NCBI GenBank assembly: GCA_017416765.1
Contig: JAFQBE010000013.1
Coordinates: 62,001 to 126,000 of the forward strand
Source: Clostridia bacterium
GTDB lineage: Bacteria; Bacillota; Clostridia; Oscillospirales; Acutalibacteraceae
DNA length: 64,000 nucleotides
Direction: 5' to 3'
Under the pieces are notes generated by a model that searched no databases, had not been told where the DNA came from, and saw only the letters and a program-made list of their open reading frames with translations. Below are positions 8,752 through 17,408 of this stretch, in pieces. The stretch's first letter is position 1, and every line of letters starts with the position of its first letter. The translations under genes were made by a program, and so were the position numbers.

Positions 8752-9903
8752 ATGGTATTCATAAGGCTGTTAAGGCTTATCTGCGGCTGCGTCGGCTTTT
8801 ATGCCGAAGGCGGCTTCCCCGAAAGATTTATAAACCTTTGTTCTTTGCGGGAGATTCCTCTGTGGGGCTTAAACACGCGCAACGGCAGACTTTTTGCCTA
8901 TACTACGCTGAACGGTTATATGCGTATACGCGAATGTGCGGTAAAATCCGGTATGCGGCTGAAGCACACCAAAACCGTAGGCATGCCGTTCTTCGCAAGT
9001 AAATACCGCCGCCGTGCAGGTGTACTCTGCGGCTTGGGTATATTTTTTGCGGTTATAGGTATGCTGTCAAGCATGGTGTGGACAATTGACATAACATCAA
9101 ACAGTAAGGTAACCGACGAAGAAATACTTACCGTACTTGCTCAAGCAGGGTTAAAGCCCGGTGTTTTTAAAGACAGCATAAATGCGCCTGAAATACGCTT
9201 TTTTGCCCTTTCGCGCCTGCCCGATGTAACCTATCTTACCGTAAACCTCATCGGTTCAAGCGTTCAGGTAGATGTAACCGAGCGTATTGACCGCCCCGAA
9301 ATTCCCACCGACGAAACACCCTGCGATGTAATCAGCGCGGTTGACGGTCAGCTTGCCGTGCTTGAACTTTATTCGGGTACAAAGCTGCACTCTGTCGGCG
9401 AAGCGGTAAGCAAGGGCGAAGTGCTTGTCGGCGGCTTTGCCGAGCTTGCCGACGGGTCGGTGCGGTTTCAGCACGCCGCAGCATACGCGGTAATCAACAC
9501 ACAAATCAGCATAACATCGGATACGGCTTATCCCAACACTACACTTTACAGAGAAGCTGAAGAAAAGCATACCACACTGCATTTTTTCGGGCTTGATATT
9601 CCGCTTTTTGTTTCTTCCAAAGCAAAGCCCGACTGTGTGCGCAGCAGCTACCTTACAGCAAATGATGTAAGACTTCCCATAGGCTATACGCAAAAAATAT
9701 ACACAAGCTTTCATGAAAAAAAGCTTGTGTATAAAAAAGAATATCATGCTTTAAGCACCGCAGAAGATTACTTTATTCAAAAGATAAACACATTAGGCGG
9801 TGCCAAAATAATCAGCGAAACTGTATCTGCCGACACCTGCATCAGCGGCGAATTCACCGCCGCAGTAAGCGCAGGCAAGGCACAGCAGATGCTGATAGAA
9901 TGA
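8752..9903 (+). CDS. yqfD: Sporulation protein YqfD
   Basis: A 383-residue protein with an N-terminal cytoplasmic region, a single membrane span around residues 90-110 (following the basic KYRRRAG stretch) and a large extracytoplasmic domain. The domain opens with a POTRA-like segment (VTDEEILTVLAQAGLKPGVF). This is the architecture of YqfD, a stage IV sporulation membrane protein of the forespore-engulfing compartment. It directly follows yqfC. Length is close to the Bacillus protein (about 398). Confidence 0.9.
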   Translation: MVFIRLLRLICGCVGFYAEGGFPERFINLCSLREIPLWGLNTRNGRLFAYTTLNGYMRIRECAVKSGMRLKHTKTVGMPFFASKYRRRAGVLCGLGIFFAVIGMLSSMVWTIDITSNSKVTDEEILTVLAQAGLKPGVFKDSINAPEIRFFALSRLPDVTYLTVNLIGSSVQVDVTERIDRPEIPTDETPCDVISAVDGQLAVLELYSGTKLHSVGEAVSKGEVLVGGFAELADGSVRFQHAAAYAVINTQISITSDTAYPNTTLYREAEEKHTTLHFFGLDIPLFVSSKAKPDCVRSSYLTANDVRLPIGYTQKIYTSFHEKKLVYKKEYHALSTAEDYFIQKINTLGGAKIISETVSADTCISGEFTAAVSAGKAQQMLIE

Positions 9904-9907
9904 TTAC

Positions 9908-10651
9908 TTATTTTTTATTAATTCTTATTGCGTAGCTTACAGCCTCGTAAATACCTACAGCTGAAATTGCCGCAACGGCAAGAATTATTGACCAGCGAAG
10001 CTCAATCTGACCGCGGCGCTGCATATCAAAAAGAATTTCAATGCCGAGGCAAAGCAGCGCACCCTGAACGGTAATTGCGGAAGCAATATGGTTCATGGGT
10101 ATAATCTTGTAAGCCATGAGTATACTCATTATCGCCGAAGAAACCGTAAGCATCAGGCAAACAGGCATTACATAATCAACATACCAGCCTGCGCTGTGGT
10201 TTATGTACGACAGGAAGAGCAGATAAAGCGAAATTACAACCATGCATATACAAACGGTTATTGCAGGGCGCTTAGGCTTGATTGCGGGCAGAACTATCAT
10301 CATCCAGGCACACATTGCTATACCGAGTATGTATGCCGACCATGTGACTATACCTGCCTGCGCCCAATCGTGGTTGGGAAAAAAGTTGCGTATCCATTCG
10401 GGCGGACCGAGATAATCCGCCACAAGGCAGATAAGCGTCGGGAAAGCTATAAGTGCCGAAACAACAGCTGCATAGCCCTTACCCTTGGCATTTTCAACCT
10501 TTTTGTTTTCCTTTGCCGGTGCTTCATAAACAGGTGCCTTTTTGGGCTCCGGCTGGGGTGAAGTACCCATACTTGAAGAAAGCTGTGCGTTGCAAACAGG
10601 GCATATTACCGCCGTGTTTTCAATCTGTGAGCCGCAATGCTGACAAAACAT
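9908..10651 (-). CDS. Zinc-ribbon membrane protein, unknown function
   Basis: A 247-residue protein that begins with a zinc ribbon, MFCQHCGSQIENTAVICPVC (CxxC ... CxxC), then a polar Pro/Lys-rich linker to about residue 55. Six or so hydrophobic spans follow to the C terminus. Such zinc-ribbon plus membrane proteins are frequent in Clostridia and mostly uncharacterised. It is convergent with yqfD with only a few bases between the stops. It is 16 bases downstream of an HTH regulator gene on the same strand, so the regulator may control it. Confidence 0.7.
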   Translation of the reverse strand: MFCQHCGSQIENTAVICPVCNAQLSSSMGTSPQPEPKKAPVYEAPAKENKKVENAKGKGYAAVVSALIAFPTLICLVADYLGPPEWIRNFFPNHDWAQAGIVTWSAYILGIAMCAWMMIVLPAIKPKRPAITVCICMVVISLYLLFLSYINHSAGWYVDYVMPVCLMLTVSSAIMSILMAYKIIPMNHIASAITVQGALLCLGIEILFDMQRRGQIELRWSIILAVAAISAVGIYEAVSYAIRINKK

Positions 10652-10667
10652 GCCAACCCCTCCTTAT

Positions 10668-11063
10668 TTATTCTTCTTCCTTGTTCTGCTGACGGTCGTA
10701 TTCTTCCTTCAGCAGTTCAAGAATTTTTTCTTTATTTTCTATCTGTCTGAACCAGGCAACGAGTACTCTCTCTTCTGCCGAGCATTCCCCAAGTGTGCGT
10801 ACACCGGGCTGTGCATCGTGGCGGTAGCCCGACACCTGCTCCGAGCCGAATTCAAGCTGCTGACTTGCTTTATTATTACCGATAAGCTCATCCACATCAA
10901 CTTTGAACATATGCGCAATTTTAATAAGGTTAGTTAAGCTGGGCTGGGTTTTTCCGCCTTCGTAGTACGAATAGGCTGAACGGTCAATACCTAAAACCTT
11001 TGCCACATCCTCCTGCTTAAAGCCGCAGCTTTTGCGCAGTGTTTTAAGGTTTTCACTGAACAT
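10668..11063 (-). CDS. Helix-turn-helix (XRE family) transcriptional regulator
   Basis: A protein of about 131 residues whose N-terminal 60 residues form a Cro/CI-type HTH: FKQEDVAKVLGIDRSAYSYY is the helix-turn-helix core. The C-terminal half is charged and helical, ending in a Glu-rich tail, with no clear sensor domain. I prefer the ATG at 11063, preceded by an AAGGAAGTG ribosome site; a GTG at 11081 is in frame. It lies between a HAD phosphatase gene and a zinc-ribbon membrane protein gene and may regulate this small operon. No operator was identified. Confidence 0.85.
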   Translation of the reverse strand: MFSENLKTLRKSCGFKQEDVAKVLGIDRSAYSYYEGGKTQPSLTNLIKIAHMFKVDVDELIGNNKASQQLEFGSEQVSGYRHDAQPGVRTLGECSAEERVLVAWFRQIENKEKILELLKEEYDRQQNKEEE

Positions 11064-11084
11064 GTACACACTTCCTTTCACAAA

Positions 11085-11873
11085 TCAAAGGTAATCCGCA
11101 AGTGCAGCAAGGTCATCTACCACCACAGATGCGCGTATATCGCTTGCGTTGTATTCTTCAATGCTCGTTACGCCGCTTAATACAAGTGCGCTGGGGATAC
11201 CGTGATTGTAGCCTATTGCTATATCTGTTGCAAGTCTGTCACCGACAAAGGCTATTTCTTCGCGGGTACAGCCAAGCAAATCTGTAACATAGTTTACCGT
11301 TTCTTCCATAGGCTTGCCCATAACCTTCGGGCGTTTACCGGTTGAAGCGGCAAACATTTCAATCATCGAACCTGTGTCCGGCATAAAGCCGTCTGCCATG
11401 GGGCAGTTGAGATCGGGGTGAGAGGCAATATAGGTTACACCGGCAGCAAGATAATTTGCTGCTTTGCTTATTTTTTCATATGTGAGTGTTGTATCAAAGC
11501 CAAGCACAACAACATCGGGATTTTCATTAACAAGGTTAATTCCTGCCGCTTCAAAATCCGCTGTCAGGCGTTCGTTACCGAGAAGGTAAACCCTTTCGCC
11601 CGCATGATTTTTCTGCAAATAATCAATTGTTACATGGGAAGAAATAATAATCTTGTCTTCCGATACGGGGAAGCCCATTTTTTCAAGCTTATCACAGCAA
11701 ACCTTTACATTGTTTGAAGAATTGTTTGTGAAAAAGCGGAAATCCCTGCCCGATGCCTGAAGGCTTCTGATAAAGCCGTCAGCTCCTTCAATCAGACGGT
11801 TGCCGAGATAAAATGTACCGTCCATATCAATTATAAAATATTTTGTTTTTTCAAACACTTTTTTATCTGCCAC
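11085..11873 (-). CDS. HAD-IIA family phosphatase (NagD/phosphoglycolate-type)
   Basis: A 262-residue HAD hydrolase. Motif I is FIIDMDGTFYLG with the nucleophile Asp; motif II is FFTNNSSNN, whose TNNSS form is typical of subfamily IIA; motif IV is AFVGDRLATDIAIG. Subfamily IIA covers NagD, p-nitrophenyl phosphatase and phosphoglycolate phosphatase-like enzymes, often of broad specificity on sugar and nucleotide monophosphates. It sits between an HtrA protease and an HTH regulator. The substrate cannot be assigned here. Confidence 0.87.
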   Translation of the reverse strand: MADKKVFEKTKYFIIDMDGTFYLGNRLIEGADGFIRSLQASGRDFRFFTNNSSNNVKVCCDKLEKMGFPVSEDKIIISSHVTIDYLQKNHAGERVYLLGNERLTADFEAAGINLVNENPDVVVLGFDTTLTYEKISKAANYLAAGVTYIASHPDLNCPMADGFMPDTGSMIEMFAASTGKRPKVMGKPMEETVNYVTDLLGCTREEIAFVGDRLATDIAIGYNHGIPSALVLSGVTSIEEYNASDIRASVVVDDLAALADYL

Positions 11874-11896
11874 TTTTTAACCCCTCTTGTATACTG

Positions 11897-13504
11897 TTAA
11901 AATCCGAAATTGAATCCGAAATAATCGCCGTAGTTATCGTTGCCGTAAACGCCTGCGGTGGTCACTTCTTCCTTGGCAACATTCTTTTCTTCAATAAGCT
12001 TTGCCTTTACTTCAAACTCGGAGGTCTGATATCTGCCGCCTGTAACCGTAATACGGAACAGCTTGAGAGTAAGAACATCGCCTACAGATGAATCCTCAAT
12101 TGTTTCAAGCAGAACATCTGCCTTGTCAAGTTTTTTGCCGTTTACCGCAATAATCATATCACCGGGCTGTGCATCGGTGCCGGAAAGTGCGCTGTTTTCA
12201 TCAATTGAGTAAATAACAAGCGAACCGCTGGGCAGGTCCTTCATCTGGACAGCCATGCTGTAAATGCTGCTGATTGATGAATTATCGTTTTCAACATAAG
12301 AAATGCCGAGCTTTGCTCTGCCGGGTACATAACCGTAGGTAATAACCTTATTAATAATATCCTGTGCCTGAGTAATCGGAATTGAGAAGGCTATACCCTC
12401 GAATTCCGTTGCGGCAATTTTAGCCGAGTTGATACCTATAACCTGACCGTACTCGTTGATAAGCGCACCGCCGGAATTGCCGGGGCTGATTGCGGCATTG
12501 TGCTGAATACATACCATATCGTATCCGATGCTGCTTGTGATGTTTCTGCCGATAGCGGAAACCTTACCGTCGGTAAATGTGCCGAAAAGTGCCGAACCGC
12601 CGGGATTACCTATTGCATAAACGGTGCTGCCGACCTTGAGCGAATCGGAATTGCCGAATTCTGCGGCTTTAAGCCCTTTTGCTTCAATACGGAGTACACC
12701 GATATCGGTTCTTGCATCGTAGCCGACAATATCCGCATCGTAACGCTTGCCGTTTTCAAGCTGAACAACTGCTTCAATTCCCGCATCGGAAATAACATGT
12801 GCGCAGGTGAGGATATAGGTATGTGTACCTTTTTCATTTTCACCCATGATTATACCTGTACCTTCGGTATAAAGGCTGTCGCTTGCATAAATCATAACAG
12901 CAACATTTATTTCGGCAACCTTTTCGTAAATTTCGGTTGCGGAAAGTGTTTTACCGTCGGAAACAATGTTAGACTGCGGTGTTTCGTTTATTTCAAGCTG
13001 AGGTGCATTTTCATCAAGAATACTCGGCTTTTCGGGATTATTGTCATTAAAGCTGCCGTTGATACCATGCTTATCCCTGCTGAGTGAAACAGGAATAGCA
13101 ATTGCGGAAACAATAACAACTATAGCCAGCAGAATACAGAAAACCTTTCTGCCCTTCTTTTTCTTTTTTTTGCCGTCATTCTGTTCGGGCTGCGGGTAGG
13201 AAGGCTGCCATCCGTACTGCTGTGTTGCCCCTGTATTAGGGTTGTAGGTGTAATTCGGCACACCGTTATTCTGTGTATAGTTATACGAAGGCTGTTGAGG
13301 CTGTGTGCTGCTTGTGTACGGCTGCTGTACAGGCTCTTTCACCTCAACGGCTTCTACTTCAACCGGCTCTGCTGCGGAATATTTATCCGTAAGTCTGTCA
13401 ACTTCCTGCTGTGTGGGTTCAACCGCCTCAACAGGCTCGGCAGGCACTGTGTTTTCCTGCTCACCGTCGGGTTTGAAAATATTATCTCTTTCGTCCATTT
13501 TCAT
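11897..13504 (-). CDS. htrA: Membrane-anchored HtrA/DegP-like serine protease with PDZ domain
   Basis: A 535-residue S1C protease. Residues 1-110 are a cytoplasmic Glu/Pro/Gln-rich region, followed by a poly-Lys stretch and one membrane span at about 121-140, so the protease domain is extracytoplasmic. The catalytic triad is visible as His236 (TCAHVISD), Asp267 (ARTDIGVL) and Ser344 (SPGNSGGAL). A PDZ domain follows from about residue 395 (RAKLGISYV ... PGDMIIAVNGKKL). It degrades or refolds damaged surface proteins. Downstream of the two-component system on the same strand, which could belong to the same envelope-stress circuit, though that link is inferred. Either of two ATG codons at 13504 and 13498 could be used. 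Confidence 0.92.
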   Translation of the reverse strand: MKMDERDNIFKPDGEQENTVPAEPVEAVEPTQQEVDRLTDKYSAAEPVEVEAVEVKEPVQQPYTSSTQPQQPSYNYTQNNGVPNYTYNPNTGATQQYGWQPSYPQPEQNDGKKKKKKGRKVFCILLAIVVIVSAIAIPVSLSRDKHGINGSFNDNNPEKPSILDENAPQLEINETPQSNIVSDGKTLSATEIYEKVAEINVAVMIYASDSLYTEGTGIIMGENEKGTHTYILTCAHVISDAGIEAVVQLENGKRYDADIVGYDARTDIGVLRIEAKGLKAAEFGNSDSLKVGSTVYAIGNPGGSALFGTFTDGKVSAIGRNITSSIGYDMVCIQHNAAISPGNSGGALINEYGQVIGINSAKIAATEFEGIAFSIPITQAQDIINKVITYGYVPGRAKLGISYVENDNSSISSIYSMAVQMKDLPSGSLVIYSIDENSALSGTDAQPGDMIIAVNGKKLDKADVLLETIEDSSVGDVLTLKLFRITVTGGRYQTSEFEVKAKLIEEKNVAKEEVTTAGVYGNDNYGDYFGFNFGF

Positions 13505-13610
13505 TTTTCTCCTTTTAGGTTGATGCCATCATATTATCCGAGGTGTATTATATTCACTTATCGGTTTTATGAATAAACTTTAAAATATTTGCGTTTTTAT
13601 TTTTACAAAA

Positions 13611-15119
13611 TCACTTTTCGGAAACATACGGAAGCTCGAAAATAAATTCGGTATATCTGCCCTCTTCGCTGACTGCGTGTATTTTTCCGCCATGAAGCTC
13701 AAGTATACTGCGCACTATGTGCAGACCGAGTCCCGTACTTTTGGTATCGGTGCTGCGGGACTTATCGACCTTGTAAAAACGCTCGAAAATTTTATCAAGC
13801 TCTTCCTGTGCAACACCCGAGCCGCTGTTTGAAATACGGGTCTGAACCATGCCGTCAGCTTCTTTTATGCTTACGCTGATATAACCGTGTTCCGGTGTAA
13901 ACTTAACAGCATTGTCAATAATATTGTAAACCACCTGACCGAGCATATCCTCATCCGCACGCACGGTATGCGCATCAAGATATTCCAGACCTCTGACTTC
14001 AATTTTAGCTTCGCTTATTTTGCGTTCAAAGTTGAGGAAGCTTGTAAGCACAAGCCCCGAAAGGTCAACATTTTTTATATTCAGGTCAAGCTGACCTGCT
14101 TCTATTTTTGAAAGGTTGAGCATTGAAACAACCATTCGCGAAAGGCGCTTGACTTCACCCGAAACAATTTTAAGGTAACGCTCCTGCTGCTCCGGAGTAA
14201 TTGTACCGTCAAGCATACCGTCAATAAAGCCGCCTATGGTTGTCATGGGAGTTTTGAGTTCATGCGAAACATTGGCAACAAAGTTGCGTCGTGAGCTTTC
14301 AAGCTGTTCAAGGCTGTTCGCCATAGTGTTGAAAGCCTGTGCAAGCTCGCCTATTTCATCGTTGCGGTGAATGTTTATCCTCGGGCTGAAATCGCCCGCA
14401 GCATAGCTGCGTGTGGCACGCGCCATTTTTTTCAGCGGACGCGTAAGGCTGTGCGCAAGAAAATAAATTGCAACAACAGCAAACGCAAGCGCAACCAGCA
14501 TTGAAACAAACATAAGCTGAACTATAGGTTCAATAAAGCTGACAATTGAATTTGAAACGGGCGCTATTGCAAAAACAACGGCAACGGTTCTGCCCATAAC
14601 GGTAACGGGTTCGCCTGCGATATAGTGATTTTCCTGATGCAGCTCATCAATACTGCCTACGGTAAGATACTGCCCTTCAAGCGAACGGGCTAAAGTTTCA
14701 CCGCGGATTTTAATTTCATCGTGCAGCTCGCAGTAATTGCCTACATACGCACCCTTTTCAAAATAATCGCGGCACATTATTATACTGCCCGATGTATCGC
14801 ATATAAAAACATCGGCATTGATTGATGTTGAAATAAGGTCCAGCGAAGAACCGAGTGCCGCCATAGACGAATCGCCCTCGCCAAACATTGATATATAGCC
14901 TCCGGAAAGCAGCGTTGACGCAGAATCGGCAACATTGTGTGCATTTTCGGAAAGCAGATTGCCGTGCTGATTGTATGCATACCTGCCCGAAAAAATAACA
15001 AGCGATGCACCCAGCAGAGCAAACGAGAAAAGCAATATGAGAGAAAGCATGAGGGTATACCTTGCGCGCAGCGAAAAGCGCCTGACCCTGCTTTTATTGC
15101 GGTTTGTTTTCTTTTTCAT
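13611..15119 (-). CDS. Membrane sensor histidine kinase (HAMP, HisKA, HATPase_c)
   Basis: A 502-residue kinase. Span 1 is at about residues 21-43 and span 2 at 201-222, enclosing an extracellular sensor domain of roughly 155 residues. A HAMP linker follows to about 270, then the HisKA domain with His286 in FVANVSHELKTPMTT, and an ATPase domain with the N-box NAVKFTPEHG, then STGLGLHIV. It phosphorylates the response regulator encoded immediately upstream. The architecture resembles PhoR/VicK-type kinases, but without a PAS domain. The signal is not known. Confidence 0.92.
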   Translation of the reverse strand: MKKKTNRNKSRVRRFSLRARYTLMLSLILLFSFALLGASLVIFSGRYAYNQHGNLLSENAHNVADSASTLLSGGYISMFGEGDSSMAALGSSLDLISTSINADVFICDTSGSIIMCRDYFEKGAYVGNYCELHDEIKIRGETLARSLEGQYLTVGSIDELHQENHYIAGEPVTVMGRTVAVVFAIAPVSNSIVSFIEPIVQLMFVSMLVALAFAVVAIYFLAHSLTRPLKKMARATRSYAAGDFSPRINIHRNDEIGELAQAFNTMANSLEQLESSRRNFVANVSHELKTPMTTIGGFIDGMLDGTITPEQQERYLKIVSGEVKRLSRMVVSMLNLSKIEAGQLDLNIKNVDLSGLVLTSFLNFERKISEAKIEVRGLEYLDAHTVRADEDMLGQVVYNIIDNAVKFTPEHGYISVSIKEADGMVQTRISNSGSGVAQEELDKIFERFYKVDKSRSTDTKSTGLGLHIVRSILELHGGKIHAVSEEGRYTEFIFELPYVSEK

Positions 15120-15137
15120 AAATCTAAATGCTTTTAT

Positions 15138-15836
15138 TTATTCTTTGGTTTCAAACTTGTAGCCTACGCCCCACACCGTGCGAAGCTCCCACTTTTCCGA
15201 AACATTTTCGAGCTTTTCGCGCAGACGCTTTACATGGACGTCAACCGTGCGCGAATCGCCGTAGTAATCAAAGCCCCACACTTCATCAAGAAGCTGGTCG
15301 CGTGTAAAAACGCGGTTGGGATTGCTTGCAAGGTGGAAAATAAGCTCCATCTCTTTGGGCGGGGTATCAATCTGAACTCCGTTTACTTTAAGCTCATAAT
15401 TTGTAAGGTTGATTGAAAGCTTATCGTAAACAACCTCCTGTACCGCAGCTGCTGCGGAAGCACCGCCGGAACGGCGAAGCACAGCCTTTATTCTTGCAAC
15501 AACTTCCTTGGTATCAAAAGGCTTTACAACATAGTCATCCGCACCGAGCTCAAGACCGAGAACCTTATCAAAGGTTTCGCCCTTTGCGGTAAGCATGATT
15601 ATGGGCTTATCGGAAAACTTACGGACTTCGCGGCAGACCTGCCAACCGTCAAGTTTAGGAAGCATAATATCAAGCAGCATAAGGTCGGGCTGCTGTTCGC
15701 GGAAAATTTTAACCGCAGATGCACCGTCGTTAGCGATGATTACATTGTAGCCTTCCTTCTCGATATAAAGTCGGAGAAGCTCGCAGATGTTGGTATCATC
15801 ATCAACGATAAGGATTTTTTCAAGTAGCATTTTCAA
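15138..15836 (-). CDS. OmpR/PhoB-family response regulator
   Basis: A 232-residue regulator. The receiver domain carries the acidic pocket VDDD and phospho-acceptor Asp56 in MLLDIMLPKLDGW, then TAKGE and DDYVVKPFD with the conserved Thr/Lys. The C-terminal winged-helix DNA-binding domain includes the recognition region YYGDSRTVDVHVKRLREKL. It is 18 bases upstream of its partner kinase and shares a transcript with it. It probably regulates envelope functions; the HtrA gene downstream is a candidate target. Confidence 0.93.
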   Translation of the reverse strand: MKMLLEKILIVDDDTNICELLRLYIEKEGYNVIIANDGASAVKIFREQQPDLMLLDIMLPKLDGWQVCREVRKFSDKPIIMLTAKGETFDKVLGLELGADDYVVKPFDTKEVVARIKAVLRRSGGASAAAAVQEVVYDKLSINLTNYELKVNGVQIDTPPKEMELIFHLASNPNRVFTRDQLLDEVWGFDYYGDSRTVDVHVKRLREKLENVSEKWELRTVWGVGYKFETKE

Positions 15837-15952
15837 ATTCCTCCCATATCAAACGGTGGTAAACCATTATACAGAGTTGATTATATCATAGTTTGTGAAA
15901 AAATAAAACATTTTTAATAAAAAATTTTTACAAACTTCGCCACACTTACCCA

Positions 15953-15981
15953 TTGACTACAAAAGGATTATTTGGTATTAT
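15953..15981 (+). promoter_or_regulatory. Promoter for the MFS / hydrolase / GDPD operon
   Basis: TTGACT at 15953-15958 and TATTAT at 15976-15981 are separated by 17 bases. The site is about 75 bases upstream of the MFS start and is the only good promoter I see before this plus-strand run of genes. Confidence 0.65.
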
Positions 15982-16054
15982 ATTTTATTATAAATAGTGA
16001 GGTATTATAATTATTAAAACCTTACGGATATCAAACAACGAAAGGATACAGAAC

Positions 16055-17377
16055 ATGAGCAAATCAAACAAGCTTTCCAAATCCTTATGGCTCAACATAG
16101 TGCTTTTCGGCTTTATGGGTCAGATAGCATGGGCTGTTGAAAACAACTTCTTCAACCTTTTCCTCTTCAACGAGGTCGGCGGCACACCCGAAGACATTTC
16201 ACGAATGGTTACCGCAAGCTCCGTTGTAGCTGTTATCACCACGCTGTTTATGGGCAGCCTGAGCGATAAAATCAACAAGCGTAAAATTTTCATCTGCGGC
16301 GGCTACATAGTATGGGGCTTTACCGTTATGGCATTTGCCGTTATCTCCCCGGAAAATGTGGCAAAGATTATGGGTACAACACCTGCCGCAGCTGTTTCAA
16401 CAACTGTTATTCTCGTTATCATAATGGACTGCATCATGACCTTTATGGGTTCAACAAGTAACGATGCCGCATTCAACGCATGGATTACCGATGTTACCTC
16501 AACCAACAACAGAGCTAAAACAGAAACCGTGCTTGCCATTCTTCCTGTTGTTGCCCTGCTCGGTGTTACCGCAGCCTTCGGCAGCCTTTCCGTCAAATTC
16601 GGCTATCCCGCCTGCTTTATAGGACTCGGTCTTATCGTTACAATCTGCGGTGTAATCGGTATATTCTCAATAAAAGAATCCCGAACCGGCGTAAAGACAA
16701 CCGCAGGCTTTATAGAAACAATGACCTACGGCTTCAAGCCTTCCGTTATCAAGGGCAACAAGAGCCTTTACCTTTCACTTTTATGCATGGGCATCTTCTC
16801 CGTTGCAAGCCAGGTTTTCTTCCCCTACCTTTTCATTTATGTTGACCACTATATCGACATGAGCACACTCAAGCTTACCGCACCCATCATAATACTTGCT
16901 GCCGTTGTGGTAATAGCCTGTGTTACAACACTTGTTTCCTTCATCATTTTAAGCGACAAAAAAGGCAAGACTCCGTTCCTCTATCCTTCCGCAGCCTTCT
17001 TTGTAGTCGGTCTTGTGCTTGTATTCTTTGCAGACAAGAACATTATCTTCTTCGCCCTTTCCGCACTTATTGCAATGGTCGGCTACGGTCTGCTTATGAT
17101 TATGCTCAACGCCGCAATACGCGACTTCACACCCGAGGATAAAGCAGGTCAGCTCCAGGGTATCAGAATGATATTCTCTGTTCTGCTTCCCATGACCATA
17201 GGTCCTGCTGTTGCCGTTAAGGTTACAGATGCATTTGCAACCGCACAGTACATTAACGAATACGGCACAGCCGTTAACATTCCCGCACCGCATATTTACC
17301 TTGCCTCAGCGGTAATAGGCGCACTTATTTTTATTCCGCTTGTTCTCCTTGGCAAGAACCTGAAAAAAGTAAAATAA
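16055..17377 (+). CDS. MFS transporter (SLC45/GPH-like)
   Basis: A 440-residue transporter with about twelve hydrophobic spans. The loop between spans 2 and 3 carries GSLSDKINKRKIFI, the conserved MFS loop motif, and an equivalent basic loop is near residue 310 (SDKKGKTPF). AAFNAWITDVTSTNNRAKTE in the centre is typical of the sugar-cation symporter-like MFS proteins of Clostridia. Substrate unknown. It precedes by 31 bases two LCAT-like secreted hydrolases and a glycerophosphodiesterase, so uptake of a product of lipid or ester degradation is a reasonable but unproven idea. Confidence 0.83.
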   Translation: MSKSNKLSKSLWLNIVLFGFMGQIAWAVENNFFNLFLFNEVGGTPEDISRMVTASSVVAVITTLFMGSLSDKINKRKIFICGGYIVWGFTVMAFAVISPENVAKIMGTTPAAAVSTTVILVIIMDCIMTFMGSTSNDAAFNAWITDVTSTNNRAKTETVLAILPVVALLGVTAAFGSLSVKFGYPACFIGLGLIVTICGVIGIFSIKESRTGVKTTAGFIETMTYGFKPSVIKGNKSLYLSLLCMGIFSVASQVFFPYLFIYVDHYIDMSTLKLTAPIIILAAVVVIACVTTLVSFIILSDKKGKTPFLYPSAAFFVVGLVLVFFADKNIIFFALSALIAMVGYGLLMIMLNAAIRDFTPEDKAGQLQGIRMIFSVLLPMTIGPAVAVKVTDAFATAQYINEYGTAVNIPAPHIYLASAVIGALIFIPLVLLGKNLKKVK

Positions 17378-17408
17378 AGACGGTAGATTCCGAAAGGACG
17401 GATAAAAT